Shown here one piece after another: positions 42,732-54,290 of a stretch of 64,000 nucleotides of DNA. The DNA is from Zychaea mexicana (taxonomy: Eukaryota; Mucoromycota; Mucoromycetes; Mucorales; Lichtheimiaceae), in contig NW_026516686.1 in assembly GCF_025766255.1 (NCBI RefSeq), forward strand, positions 186,001 through 250,000, written 5' to 3'. The position numbers and the translations under genes were made by a program. Positions within the stretch are counted from its first letter, which is position 1, and the number at the start of each line of letters is the position of its first letter. Under the pieces are notes generated by a model. It was not told the DNA's origin, did not search any database, and saw only the letters and a list, made by a program, of their open reading frames with translations.

Positions 42732-44433
42732 ATAACGTAGCCTTCTGACAATATCTGCCTCTACCTCTAACATAGTGAAAACTATGTATTCTAAACCCTT
42801 TACCGCACAAACAATATTTCGTTCGATGTAGCGTAGTGTGTTTTATCTTCAGTGCATCTATACACTATGATATACAACAATATTTTTTTTTCTTCCTCTT
42901 CCCCTTCGTTTTCATTGATATATGAGTCTCTACTATACCCAGGGTCCTGCTTCTCCTCTTCCCAGCTAATATGCATTAACCTTTTCCCTACTCAATTGTC
43001 AACTATTACTATTACTACTATCGGTACTAGCCTGCTTATATGTACTAGCAAATAATACTTTGTAAAGATATGCTCATAGCTGTACATACTGTAGTAGTAT
43101 ACAACTGTGTAGTCCGAGTGCGACAACCTTTCGACATTGTAGCATAAAGTGTTTGGTTGCTTAAAAATATTCTAAACCCGCCTTTCGATTCAGATTTTAA
43201 AGTTGTGCCTATCGGTCGACATTCTTGCACTTCCAGAATATTTTGAATTTTGCTCTTTTTTCTTTATATCAAGAACAGATTTTTTAAGTCTCTTCTAAGC
43301 TCGAGATGAACTGTAAGTATGTGGCACCAGGAAAAGAGCATATGTATACTATAATTTAACAGATACGCATGTACATAACGAGAGTCCTACACACGCAAAT
43401 TTATAAGCCGAGGGGAAAAACGAGTTGATAGGCCTTGATAAGCCCAGCCATAATGTTACTAAGTCTCATTTTATGTTATGTGTTGATTTGTTACGCACAC
43501 AACTTGCGGCCCACCTCCGAGGTGTGTACAGCTGCCACGGAAAAAGAATCATTTAAGTAAATTTGTTACAAGAGCCCCCTTCTTTCTGTTTATCATGCAG
43601 CATCGATCGACACATTGAAAGTACCATATACTTATTATCACAGTATTAGTTGCTGATGTAGTACAAAAACAAAAAAGCATCTTGGCGTATTAAGTTGTTG
43701 ATTAAACGGAGCCACATTTAACAAATACTGCATGTTCGCAAATTTATGATGGATTAAACGAGATTTCTTCCCGTATCCCAGCACGAGTGCTCGCTGGTAC
43801 ATACGGTTTAAGAATGCTGAAGAGTAGTAAGAACGCTCACTAAAAGGCAAATTGTCTCCAGCCAATTTTGATGATTTGTACTACATCATGACCTTCAGTG
43901 CTGCATTGCAATACCAACTTATACATCACTCACATCATGGTATAAATCCCAATCATGTGGACCATCGATCACCGAGCATACAATGTGCAGCATTTAATGC
44001 ATTTGAAGGGGTCCTAGCTCTGCACTGTTGTCTCTAACTGAACGATAAAAGAAAGAGAATCGTCATCATTACTGTCCGTTAATGAGTGTTGCTTTTATGG
44101 TAGTCCTTCTTATCCTCTATGAATCCATAGGGTTCTTGACGATGGATGGTATTCCAGAATTCTGGATTCGTTGTTGCACACTTGTGCGTAAAGCTAGTGC
44201 ATATGCACATAAACATATGTCACAAACAGAGCTGCAGACGGCATGAAACACCATTAACATCGCACAGACTACTAGAAACACAGGTCACGTTTGAATGAGA
44301 ACATATGAATGTCCTTTCTCTCAATCTCCTCTCACTCCACTTCTCCCTCCTTTCTTCCTTTTTCTGTGGACCATCCATCCTTCCTCTTCAATTTTCTCAG
44401 TGGTTTACCATAGCCTTATTTGAGAGGAAAAAT
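42732..44433. other. Intergenic region between two nitrogen-related genes
   Basis: About 1.7 kb, AT-rich. The first 300 bases are likely the transporter 3' UTR. A minus-strand frame at 43638-43865 is not recognisable. CTTATC at about 44108-44113 is a single GATA-type site before the next gene. The last 100 bases are CT-rich. Confidence 0.4.
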
Positions 44434-46298
44434 ATGACTGCCGATGCAAGCAATACTGTCACTCTTGACAACATCCATCAAGTATTAAAGGACGACAAAA
44501 GGGTCAAGATTGCCACAGTTGACATTGACGGAGTCCTTCGTGGGAAGCTTATGCACAAGGAAAAGTTCTTACAAGTAATTGAATCTGGATTTGGTAACTA
44601 TCTAAATGTACGGCGTATATCAATAAGATGTAAATGTGCTGAAATTATATAAACGAAACGCACAATTCTAGGTTTATGCTCAGTTATCTTTGGTTGGGAC
44701 ATTCAAGATATCATGTATACAACGCCTGTCGAATTCGGTGGGAAAGATTGCCACTTTTTTGACTTGGTTGCCAAAGTTGATTTAGCGTCCTATCGTCGGA
44801 TCCCGTGGGAGAACAACACCCCGTTCTTCTTTGTTCACCTGATCCATCCAAGCACAAATGAACCCCTTTACTGCTGTCCCCGCGTGTTCTTGCAATCAGC
44901 TGTAGACGCTTGTGAGCAAGACCTCCAGTGTACTGCCTATTGTGGTGTTGAATTTGAATTCTTTTGTTTTAAAGGTAAATGACTTTTTTAGTAGGGTTGG
45001 GTGACAGAAAGTGATGTGGCTGTTTTGGGAGAGGGGGTGCTGTCGCTCGTATTAAGTTGGGGGCGAGGAAGGAAACAAGAGCCAAAGAGATAACACTCCG
45101 CGAATATCATCATGCATCCATTACAGAAAACGCAGAGTCTTTGGAAGCCAAAGGATTCGCTAACCCCAATCCCTTGACGGTTGGTATGTGCGGATACTCG
45201 TTATTACGTCCTACACAAAACCAAGAATTCTATTATCGCGCATTCGACTGGCTTGAGGAGTTCCGAGTGGACGTGGAAAGCTGGCACACAGAAACCGGCC
45301 CGGGAGTCTTTGAAGCGGCAATCAAGTATACGGATGCCAAAGAAGCCGGTGACCGTGCCAGCTTATTCAAAACGTCCATGAAACAAATTGCACTGAAGCA
45401 TGGGTTTTTGGCTTGCTTCATGTCAAAGCCGTATCAGGACTTACCCGGCTGCTCAGGTCATATGCATTTCAGCTTGATCGACAAGCAAGGCAAAAATATG
45501 TTTTATCCGTTTGAGTCCAGTCAAGTATCTACAATCCATCCGCATATCAGTAAAACGTTGGTCCACTTTTTGGCGGGTGTGTTACATGGTTTACCAAGTA
45601 TATTGGCCGTTTTGGCACCAACTATCAACAGGTTATTGCTATGAACAGGTTAAGGGATAATGGTGGTGATGAAATGTGAATGGGCTATTTCTACTAGCGG
45701 GTCGATTAACGCTGATTACGCAACAAATCCATTACCATAGCTACAAACGGCTTTGTGGCAATTTTTGGACTCCTATCACTGTCTCTTGGGGAGTCGAGAA
45801 CCGCTTGGGTGCTGTCAGAGTGATTGTCCCACCCACTACATCCCCTAATGGCACACGATTAGAAATGGTAAAGTGTAGTGGAAAAAGGAAAGTGAACACA
45901 AACGGGGTTCTAACAGGCGGCAAATCATGCCGACATTGCTGTAGCGTGTGTCAGGAGCAGACATCAATCCGCATTTGGCCATTGGCGCGATCCTGAAATG
46001 TGGAATCTGGGGCATAAAAACATGTCAAACGTTACCTGTTTCGGCGCTCGAAGACGATGGACGTGGTGCAGAACAAAGTTCAGGAGGAGAAGGTGGAAAA
46101 GACAAACAACAAGGACAACAGCTTGCAAGGACATTACAGGAAGCGGTAGCTGCTATGGATGCGGAATCATCGGTTGCACGTCAGGTGCTCGGTGATTCGT
46201 TTGTCGATCATTTCGTCAAAACGAGGAAGCATGAATGGAGTTTGTGGCAGAATGCAGTGACTGATTATGAGCTGAAGCGCTACATGGAACTAGTGTAA
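44434..46298 (+). CDS. Glutamine synthetase-like ligase (GlnA/PuuA/FluG C-terminal type)
   Basis: Five exons (44434-44593, 44672-44974, 45127-45631, 45741-45867, 45945-46298) give 482 residues, the length of bacterial-type GS-fold enzymes rather than the roughly 360 of the eukaryotic GSII enzyme. These ATP-dependent ligases join glutamate to ammonia, polyamines or related amines. Visible blocks: TVDIDGVLRGKLMHKEKF, CSVIFGWDIQDIMYT, GVEFEFFCFKENAESLEAKG, PLTVGMCGYSLLRPTQNQEF, ETGPGVFEAAIKYTDA, LPGCSGHMHFSL, LAPTINSYKRL, TVSWGVENRLGAVR, RVSGADINPHLAIGAIL and LGDSFVDHFVKTRKHEW. A Gly/Gln-rich insert sits between ALEDDGRG and the last helices. An in-frame upstream ATG at 44305 would add 43 hydrophobic residues; 44434 is preferred. 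Substrate unknown. Confidence 0.9.
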
Positions 46299-46920
46299 AA
46301 AAACATCTACACCACATCATTTAACACACATATACTACAGCTATCATCTATAAAGGTCCTTCCGTCTTTATGATTATATACACCATATAATCAGAAAAGC
46401 TTTTTATTTTTATTTTTTTTGGGAAAAACATGAAAAGGTAAAGAGGGGTTTTGGTTTCATATGTATAAGAGTGGGGCTTTTAAGTAGTAGGTAGTAAGTA
46501 AGGGAGAGGGGTTCCTTCATACAGTGCACTTATTAGGAAGAGAAGAGTGATATAACATGCCGTCGTTGCAAGAAAAGAATATGTAAGTGAGAACACAAAA
46601 TACAGAGGTATGTAAAGGTATTGTTTGTCGATAATGGTTGAAGAAGAATGGAAATAGAGAGAAGATGGTATTTGCTGGTCAACATCGTCAGAGAGTTGTT
46701 GATGAAAATGTCATTAGAATATGTACAAGAGAGAAAAACAAAAGTGGCCAAAAGAAGTGTATATAAAAAAGAGAAGAGAAAACACACATACGATAAGAAA
46801 AAGCCAAAAGGCGGATTGCGGAAGAGGAAAAGGATGTGTAAAAGTACAAATTTTTTGGTGGTTTGGCTGGATGAATGAAAAGAAGAGCTACACAAGTAGA
46901 TGGCAAAGTGGACGATGCTA

Positions 46921-47060
46921 TTAAGGAGCCATTTGAAAGAAGGCATCGTTCGTCGTCGTTTGGGCTTGAATGATCAATTTTCGCTCTCTCCAGTGTTGAG
47001 CATAAGGATAGATGGAAAACGAATAGTGAAGGGTATATGATGGCGTAACTTTTAAAACTT
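46921..47060 (-). CDS. Possible last exon of an unresolved minus-strand gene
   Basis: The minus-strand frame ending at the TAA (46923-46921) reads SFSIYPYAQHWRERKLIIQA then QTTTNDAFFQMAP and stop, with protein-like composition amid low-complexity DNA. Candidate upstream pieces exist around 47100-47420, including a GTAAGA donor near 47295, but their frames did not join cleanly. Family unknown. Confidence 0.22.
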
Positions 47061-48799
47061 TTGAAATCAGGGCTTTGGCACAGGGCGGAACAAGCGACGA
47101 CGACGACGATGACGGCGTGAAAAGTTGAGATTATTTTGGTCGCAACAGTCCACAGTACTTTTTGGAGTGACCATACTAGATGATACGAAGAACAGGTTCT
47201 AATTAGCCCTCTTTGAAACTAAATAAATAATATAACTACGCGCCTCGTCATTGACAGACAGACGCGTCCAAAACGATGTTTCTCTTTTCTTACCTGACCA
47301 CAATGAGTGCTAACATTAGCAATAAAAGAAAGATATAAGGTTAGTTTATCCGCGTTTGAGTGCTCTGGAAAACCTATAAGTCGATGGGGGTTAACTATGC
47401 CCCGGTATGTTCTTACCACTGTCCACCGCTGAGATTTATAGGTTTCACGTCGTTGACGAGTGTCGATTCGATGCTTGTAGAGGATGCAATGACCATGATG
47501 ATAATGATGATGATATATATTACAGAAATTGGATATTGGGAGGAAATGCAGATAGTGGAGGCAAAGACTAAAGAAACAAGAGACAAGAGAATATAAAAAA
47601 AGTGTGGGGAATCGACGAGTTAACTTCTTTCTACCAAGCTTAAATAGCTTTTTTACTTTGTCATTTTTTGTTTACCTTCCAGCAAGTGTAACTTTAAAGG
47701 TTAGGTTAGTATCAAATCAGGGATTTAAATAATTGTTGTTGTTGTTTTGTTGAAAAGAAAGAAGCGATTCCCCAGATTTAGATATACATGGAAAGAAGCA
47801 AGCAAATAAGGCGTTCAATCTCATGTCATTCGATTTCCCGAAACACACACTCACTCACTACATACATTCCACATACAGACACTTGTTTCAGATTAGCCTC
47901 TTCCATCATAATTAATGTGTAGTTCATTCACCCCGGATACACTTGGTTGCTAGTTTACTTATTGCTATGTTAGTGGTTGCTATGTTGGAGGTTGTTGTTT
48001 AAGTTACATGTTAAATAACCCATTGCTATATAGAGGTTGTTGTCATCATTGATCGCCTTATTCCTCTCCACAATATCTTGTCAAACGATATAGGGGATGA
48101 CACAGATGCGTGTTGTGTGTAAGTACCACATGTACGACAACGGAAGCTAAAAAAAATCCGGGGCTGGCGATCAATAGGGGCTGCTCTCATTTCATGCCGA
48201 GAGATAATTGATGATGACAGTAAATGTCAAATTACAATCAGGTTTTTTTCGATGGGAAAATTCGTGACGATGTATTGTAGATGATGATAATAATGGGCGT
48301 CCACGTTGCTGTTATACTATATTCCTGCTTTCTATTCTGACTTTATACAGGTGTCAAGCTTGTTGTTGATTTTGTTGTTTTGCATGACAACATTACGGGG
48401 AAGAAAAAGGGCGCCCGTGTCACTTTATTACCAAGTAATAGTAGCGCTGTGTGAGAGAATGTGTGAGTGATCCAGAATACTCAGCACACATACAACATCT
48501 TCAAGCACGTATACTCAGAGGCTATTAGCAGCAGCTACTAGTAGAAGTAATATGCTACACCAATGAGCTTCCAGCATTCGTGCTATGTTTGTTACCTCGA
48601 TTATTGTTTGTAATTTTTTCTCTCGGGTCTTCCCATCCCCACTCGTTTTTTCTTCCTTCCCTATCCATTCTCTTACTCTTTGTTACTTTATTTTATCTCT
48701 CGGGTGCCGCAGAACTTTAATAACTACGACAGATGCAGGCATATTGTTATTGTTACCTTGTGGAGTAAATAACAAAAGTTTTTTTCTTTCTTTTTTAAT

Positions 48800-49027
48800 G
48801 CAAGATGAAGGAAAACACGAAGAGGAAAAAGTTTCGGTCGGACAAACTTGTGCGGGGAGAGAAAGGGCGTTCTTCTCTCTTATGTCCATCAGTTGCTGAC
48901 GTCGTTGTTGGTGTAATGCATCCTGCTCTCTTGCATATGCGTATAAACAAAAAAGAATAGCCGAACAGATGGTGGCACACTTTTCTGTTGCACCGTTCAA
49001 AAGAATTCCTAAACTGTAAAAAATCAT
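48800..49027 (-). CDS. Possible membrane-protein exon, unresolved
   Basis: The minus-strand frame reads LGILLNGATEKCATICSAIL followed by FCLYAYAREQDALHQQRRQQ: a hydrophobic segment and then a charged Gln/Arg helix, which looks coding. A GTAAGG...TTACAG pair just upstream (about 49053-49007) could be a short intron. No start or end could be fixed and no family recognised. Confidence 0.2.
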
Positions 49028-50038
49028 GATCGGCTGTTCCGAACCTTACCGCCAATATGTACACAATCGTCAAATATCAAAAAGAGCAAGTAAATGTGAT
49101 AGTATATGTAGCGCAGTAGTCACAGTAGCTCTATTGCAAGTGAAAATGGGTCGCGTCCAATTTTTAGCTTTTACATCTGAAGATAAGGTAGTAATGTGTA
49201 TAGCTAGCTATCGATGTGCCACTAGCCACATATCATATTTCGAGGTTTTTTATGTTCATACAGAAAGTTATGGTAAACCTGGGGGACGTTTTCTTACTCT
49301 ATTTAGTAAACCTATCATTTCCAACAGTCTGACTCGCATCCTGTACATAGTCAAAAAAGAAAAGACTGTTGTATTTTTTCCCTTCTTCTATAATTACTCT
49401 AATGCTATTACCACTACTACTACATCATTTTTCTTTAAAACAACAACAACACTATTAGAGTTGTTTGTAATTAGTTTGTGTAGTATATTATATGAAACAT
49501 AAAGAAGTCCGAAATTGATTCATAACAATAATATTAGTAGAAGAATGGTGTGTCAGTTACGCCCTAAACGCGACATGAGACGCAAGCATCCATGCGTATT
49601 CACTCTCAGCTGGATAAAGAACGACTTAGCCATAACACACTGCCAGATTAAGCTATAGTGTTTGTTTGAATATACACGCAAAAACGCTATGACGCAGAGG
49701 ATAAACTTTGTTGACTCCCTTCATCCCCTTTCTTCACCTGATAAAGTATAATTTTTCCGAAGTTTAAGGAAATCTGTTGTTTCTGTACAGGGATTTGTGC
49801 TCCCATACACACCGCACACTTCAAAAAAGAAACGTGTATTGCTAAATACATGCGCAAAAGGGCCCTCGTCACATAGTCTTAGCCATCAATACAGTATTTT
49901 ATCTAGTATATTACACGTCTATTTAAGAAAAAGTCATAACGTTCCGAAAGCACCAGGGTCGTGCACGGTCATTTTGCGCTTTATTTTTGAAGCTTTATGG
50001 GCTTAACCGGACAAGTTGTCAAAGCTAATAAACAGTGT

Positions 50039-50063
50039 CTCACACACTATAATGGTGTGTGAG
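50039..50063. repeat. Short perfect hairpin
   Basis: CTCACACAC at 50039-50047 is followed by a 7-base loop and the exact complement GTGTGTGAG at 50055-50063. Function unknown; it is not followed by a T-run on either side. Confidence 0.5.
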
Positions 50064-51313
50064 GATGCCTGATTCGGCATAAATTAACTATTGCCTTTAT
50101 GTTAAGAAAATGGCATTTCATCAGTATACAGAGGACATAAGTTGCAGACATTGCACAACTGATGATACAAAAAAGTAAAACACAAACATTACTTGCATAT
50201 GACTCTACAGTATTGGATAAGAGGTGAATTGTAACATTGCATATACCGGTTTTATAAAATAGGCACTTGTGTAGCAAAGTACAGTCGGTACTAGCACTCA
50301 TCTATATTACTGTGTAGGTGAAATTGCTGATGTACCGAGACCGACGACGTCATAGGGTTCTGCTTCTAAAACGTGGTGCTTTACTGCTGTCTATCTTTTT
50401 ATAAAAAGACAAGCAAGCAACACTAACGGATAGACTCGCGCGGTGAATCGAATAACTGCTGCATCTACTGGTATGACACTTTCCATCTGAAATACTGTTA
50501 GTATTAGCTTAGCTCCGCGCTCCATATCATATAAATTATTGATTGGAAGCTATGTAAACAGCTGTAACTACAAAATCGGTTATTTCAATGGTACGGCTGC
50601 TGCTTTGAATATAGCATACTCTATGACTTTTTGGAGAAAGTAAATTCAGTTCTCTTTCTATCTAACTCACCGTCCTCTGATTGTTTTCTTCACTCCAACT
50701 CTAAAAAAGAAACTTCATTTGATAAACCAGAACACGACAAGTTTTAGTGAACGTACGAGAAATATCGTAAGTCTCGCTATCTATGCAATGTGCTTATCTC
50801 GAAATGCGTTGGGTTTAGTACGGGAAGACAAATTGTTCAAGTGCTACTCCAATGCCTGGAGATTCATTGAATTCAAGTATTGTTGCAAGCTCATAGCATG
50901 AGCTATCGAACATTGGAACGATCGCATACGTTGCTAAGCAGCAGTGTTATCGATGACACGTAGTGTTATTGTGTGGTTAAAGAAAAGATGAGATTCTTTC
51001 TTATATAATCAGACATCTTTAAATACAAGGATTATACACTTTTGGGTAGAGTAGCGAAAATACCAATACCTACTTTCAGCTCTAACCTGCACTAAGCTCA
51101 AATTACATACTTGTATGACATGGATCCTCGCCAAAGTTGGACGTAAAGCTATTTCCCCCTTCCTAGCACGAATCTAAGTATTAAATTCATGGCATGGTTT
51201 TATTATCTCAGGACTTCTCTCATGATGTTGAAGAGGCGGTCATCAGATGGTTTTGTACAGTACGGTGGACAAGTATCCATCATTACGATTGATCACTGCG
51301 ATCATTCATTATA

Positions 51314-51500
51314 CAGTACCCGCTCGTTAAATCGATCACCTCTGTTTTTCGAGAAAGTGATCGGCTTAACGAATGATTGGTTTAAAGATTGAGGGTCCAC
51401 TATATAACACACATACTGCTTACCAAGCTGGTATTTTGGGGAAGTGATTGGTTTAACGAGATATCGGTTTAAAGGTGATCGGTTTAACGAGCGGGTACTG
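51314..51500 (+). mobile_element. 187-bp pogo-like MITE with TA target duplication
   Basis: The element starts CAGTACCCGCTCGTTAAATC and ends with the complement of CAGTACCCGCTCGTTAAACC; terminal inverted repeats match for nearly 30 bases. It is flanked by TA on both sides (51312-51313, 51501-51502), the usual Tc1/mariner target duplication. CAGT(A) ends followed by CTCGTTA are typical of pogo/Tigger/Fot1-group elements. Inside, variants of GATYGGTTTAA recur at least four times. There is no coding capacity: a non-autonomous miniature element. Confidence 0.82.
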
Positions 51501-52189
51501 TATACGGCATTGTACAATATGTCTGACAAGTGTCTGTTGTTAATGGAGGGCAATACTGGTGATGTGTTTTCTTCTTTACACGTTACCAATCCCTTGTGGG
51601 TGACCCTAATAACGGATAGTGCTGTAACTAATTTAATCTCACACTTCTCCTTTCTATTGGATCGACGAGGCGTTATGTTGAAAAGCAATATCTTGTATAG
51701 TAGTTAGTATATTGGGAAGGAGGGGCACAGTTGCAAAATAAACACACAAGTTTATGCATATTTTTGATTAACATTCCAAGACGCAAAGACATGATCATTA
51801 CTCATTTTATTCAAATGTAAATGGTTATGAAATGGTATGGGTTATTGATATATGAAGCATCAAGCCGAAGAAAAGACGAGTGCGGATACTAAAAGAGTGT
51901 CGAAAATTTAAAGTTAAAAACGGTATTGATAGATTAGATGGGGATATATTACTAAATAAAAGGTAGATATAGCTCATACAGAATGTGTTGATACAATACA
52001 AATATGTATATAGACAGCTAGAGCGTGATCATCGATAAATTATAAGTATTTATATCGTATATGCCTGTCTAGCCAGTCCTCGTTGAGAATGACGTCGCCA
52101 ATGTTTACAGCACTTTACGGCACGCCTGTATACTGCTGATACTTGTGACGCATTCAGCACCAAACACCTCGTAAGCTTAATCCAGAACG

Positions 52190-52460
52190 CACTGCCACAT
52201 CTTCTGGACTTTTTCGAATCCAACAGGTTTTGTTCAGGTCTCAGCAACATCATCCACTCCCTCCTGCTTACACATCATCTCAATCAATGCAGCCTTTGCG
52301 GATATTAATACTACAGCATTGGCTCATCATATTGGTCTAGACAGCTTTAGTTATAATGTATACTCACCAGATTTCTGCTTAGTTTTCAGGCAGTCTTTTT
52401 CTTTGACAACAATACTGACGGCGGCGTCATGCCATTTTAGTCTCGGAATACCGCCACAAT
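52190..52460 (-). pseudogene. Fragments of an unrecognised decayed gene
   Basis: On the minus strand, near 52455-52368, the frame CGGIPRLKWHDAAVSIVVKE then KDCLKTKQKSG runs to a GTGAGT donor (about 52367). Downstream a frame reads AKAALIEMMCKQEGVDDVAE (about 52290-52235) and then hits a stop. The composition is that of a real charged protein, but frames do not continue. Family unknown; possibly a dispersed or transposon-borne gene. Confidence 0.3.
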
Positions 52461-53783
52461 CGCGTCCGCATCACACTTGAACCACGTTGCCAACTCTGCA
52501 CTTTCCTTCTTCTGCATATTGCTCAGCTCTCTTGGTAGCACGTAGGATTTCAATGTTTTAATTGAATTCATATTAAATGAATGTTGTGATTAATACTTTG
52601 CTAGAGATCACGTAGTACATGTTGAATTCGTCCGCAACGCGAGTCACACAAAGAACCATTTGTCGTATTTTATGCAACAAACTGCTCAGAACTATATAAG
52701 TAGGTTCTCTCAAATAACTTCGGTCAGTAGTTCTTTTTCACACTCTTTTTTCCCATTAAATAAAGAATGTCATAGTTTTACCTTTCTTCTTTTTGTTTAA
52801 TACGACGCGTCACTACGCTGTTAGCAGATGCTGCTATCACTGTCATTAGATCTGAAGTAGGTGTGTACGCTTAGTTGTGAACGTACCAATCGCACTGACA
52901 ACGATTTACTTTTCGCTTCTTCACTTACGTGAGTAGCTGAGAAGTACAAGCACTTTACAGGGTGGGATATAGCTCACTAGATACTTCGTTACTCTCAAAA
53001 GGATAAATGAAGTATCTTTTCGATATGCTGGCGCTTGTTAAACACATACCACGTAAGTCTTAATGCTTTTATAGTATCTGTGATGTTCAACAACAGGAAG
53101 GGACTAGAAGCATTTGAGATTGCTGTTTAATTCTACAAGAATGAATGGTCTATCCTTCACTTGTTTTCTACAGCTATTTATACGCGACTAGTGTCTGTGA
53201 CGATGAAAAGAAAAACCAGATAAATGATAGATCCGTTCAGCAATCTGATCAGTACATCTTGACACTGGTTTCTGAAAGAAACCTGTAAGTCAGTCACGAC
53301 AGAATCATATCCTTTAGTTGAGGTCTTCATTAATAACAATATATGCATTATATCAACTTTTTTTTAGTGCTGATAAAACGGGCAACTATTCTTGAACGTG
53401 CATTGTCGCATACAATCAATCAATAGTTCCTCGTTCGATTTCCCGGATTCTGGCGGAGGAGGTCTGTACGTAATTTATATGATCATACTATTACATATTC
53501 TCCTCCGCAGCCTCTTACTTTCCTGTGGATCTTTCTGACTCCTTGGGGACGCGAGAAGTAAGTGACGACACTAGATACTTTGTGTAACAAGCATATGAAA
53601 AATGATTTGGCAAAAGAAGTAAAGAAAGCTAATTGAGAAAAAAACTTAGTACGAGAGCATGAATTCCCTTAGTTCATGTGCTGCTAGCTGTGTCGGGGCG
53701 TGCGAAACAGGTACAACAACAACTACATTCTTTGCACATACATTCGAGCAAATATTATCAAGCACAGTTCTTATATAGTACTG

Positions 53784-54047
53784 TTACCCCGAGAACCACC
53801 CATAACAAATAAACCAAACATACAAAAGAACCACACACCAAGCGGCAATCAGAATACAATACATAACTACCGCAGCAACCGCAGCAACTCTACAACTCTT
53901 TTGCACCCCCAAATTATCAAAAGGAACAACTATAAATAGAACGAACCCTTTACCCTGTAAAGATTCGATGAACAGCTTGTTGAATAAGAGCATTACCGCA
54001 GCATCCGCAGTAACAACAACTACCGCAGCATGAATTATCTTAGACAT
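53784..54047 (-). other. Small hydrophobic / Cys-rich open frames
   Basis: The minus strand has an 87-codon frame starting MSKIIHAAVVVVTADAAVML and ending in a hydrophobic, Cys-containing tail. In overlapping frames, repeated TGCTGCGGT units give Cys-Gly-rich peptides (CCGSCCYCGCCG at about 54030-53990 and SCCGCCGS at about 53890-53866). Repeated GCAGCAACC-type DNA makes every frame look unusual, so I list it as an oddity, not a gene. Confidence 0.2.
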
Positions 54048-54180
54048 TAGTTACCTCCCACTTTTGACTTAACTTTTTAAGTGTTGTTTTCAATCACTCA
54101 AGACCTAAACACGGCTTGTTTTATCTTACATATTGTTTATTGCTCATAACTGAAGCTAAATAAACTCTTCTATTAAGACC

Positions 54181-54290
54181 AGACGTAACATTCCTGCTCT
54201 TATTTCTCATTTACTTGGACAGACGTAGCATTCCTGATCCTTATTCTTCATTCATTTTGGACAGACGTAACATCCCTGATCCTCATCTCT
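54181..54290 (+). repeat. 41-bp tandem repeat, three imperfect copies
   Basis: AGACGTARCATYCCTG recurs at 54181, 54221 and 54263, each followed by a similar pyrimidine-rich tail (CTTATTTCTC, CCTTATTCTT, CCTCATCTCT). Period is about 40-42 bases. Confidence 0.75.

Larger units (their letters stand above)
46299..51313. other. Gene-poor AT-rich region
   Basis: Five kilobases without a gene I can model. Open frames such as 46533-46946 (-) and 49026-49502 (+) are composition-driven, rich in Phe/Leu/Ser/Thr, and lack motifs. Two minus-strand fragments that look more like exons are listed separately, as is a short perfect hairpin. Confidence 0.4.
51501..54180. other. Gene-poor region with coding remnants
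   Basis: AT-rich DNA after the MITE. Two areas show protein-like sequence (52050-52450 and 53784-54047, listed separately). A GCGGAGGAG / CTCCTCCGC inverted pair lies at about 53450-53512. Nothing else is supported. Confidence 0.35.

Noticed and set aside
46533..46946. 137-codon minus-strand frame
   Set aside because: Phe/Ser/Leu-rich product of T/C-rich complement, no motif, overlaps 3' flanking low-complexity DNA.
49026..49502. 158-codon plus-strand frame
   Set aside because: No family features, Thr/Phe homopolymer-like tail, no splice or promoter support.
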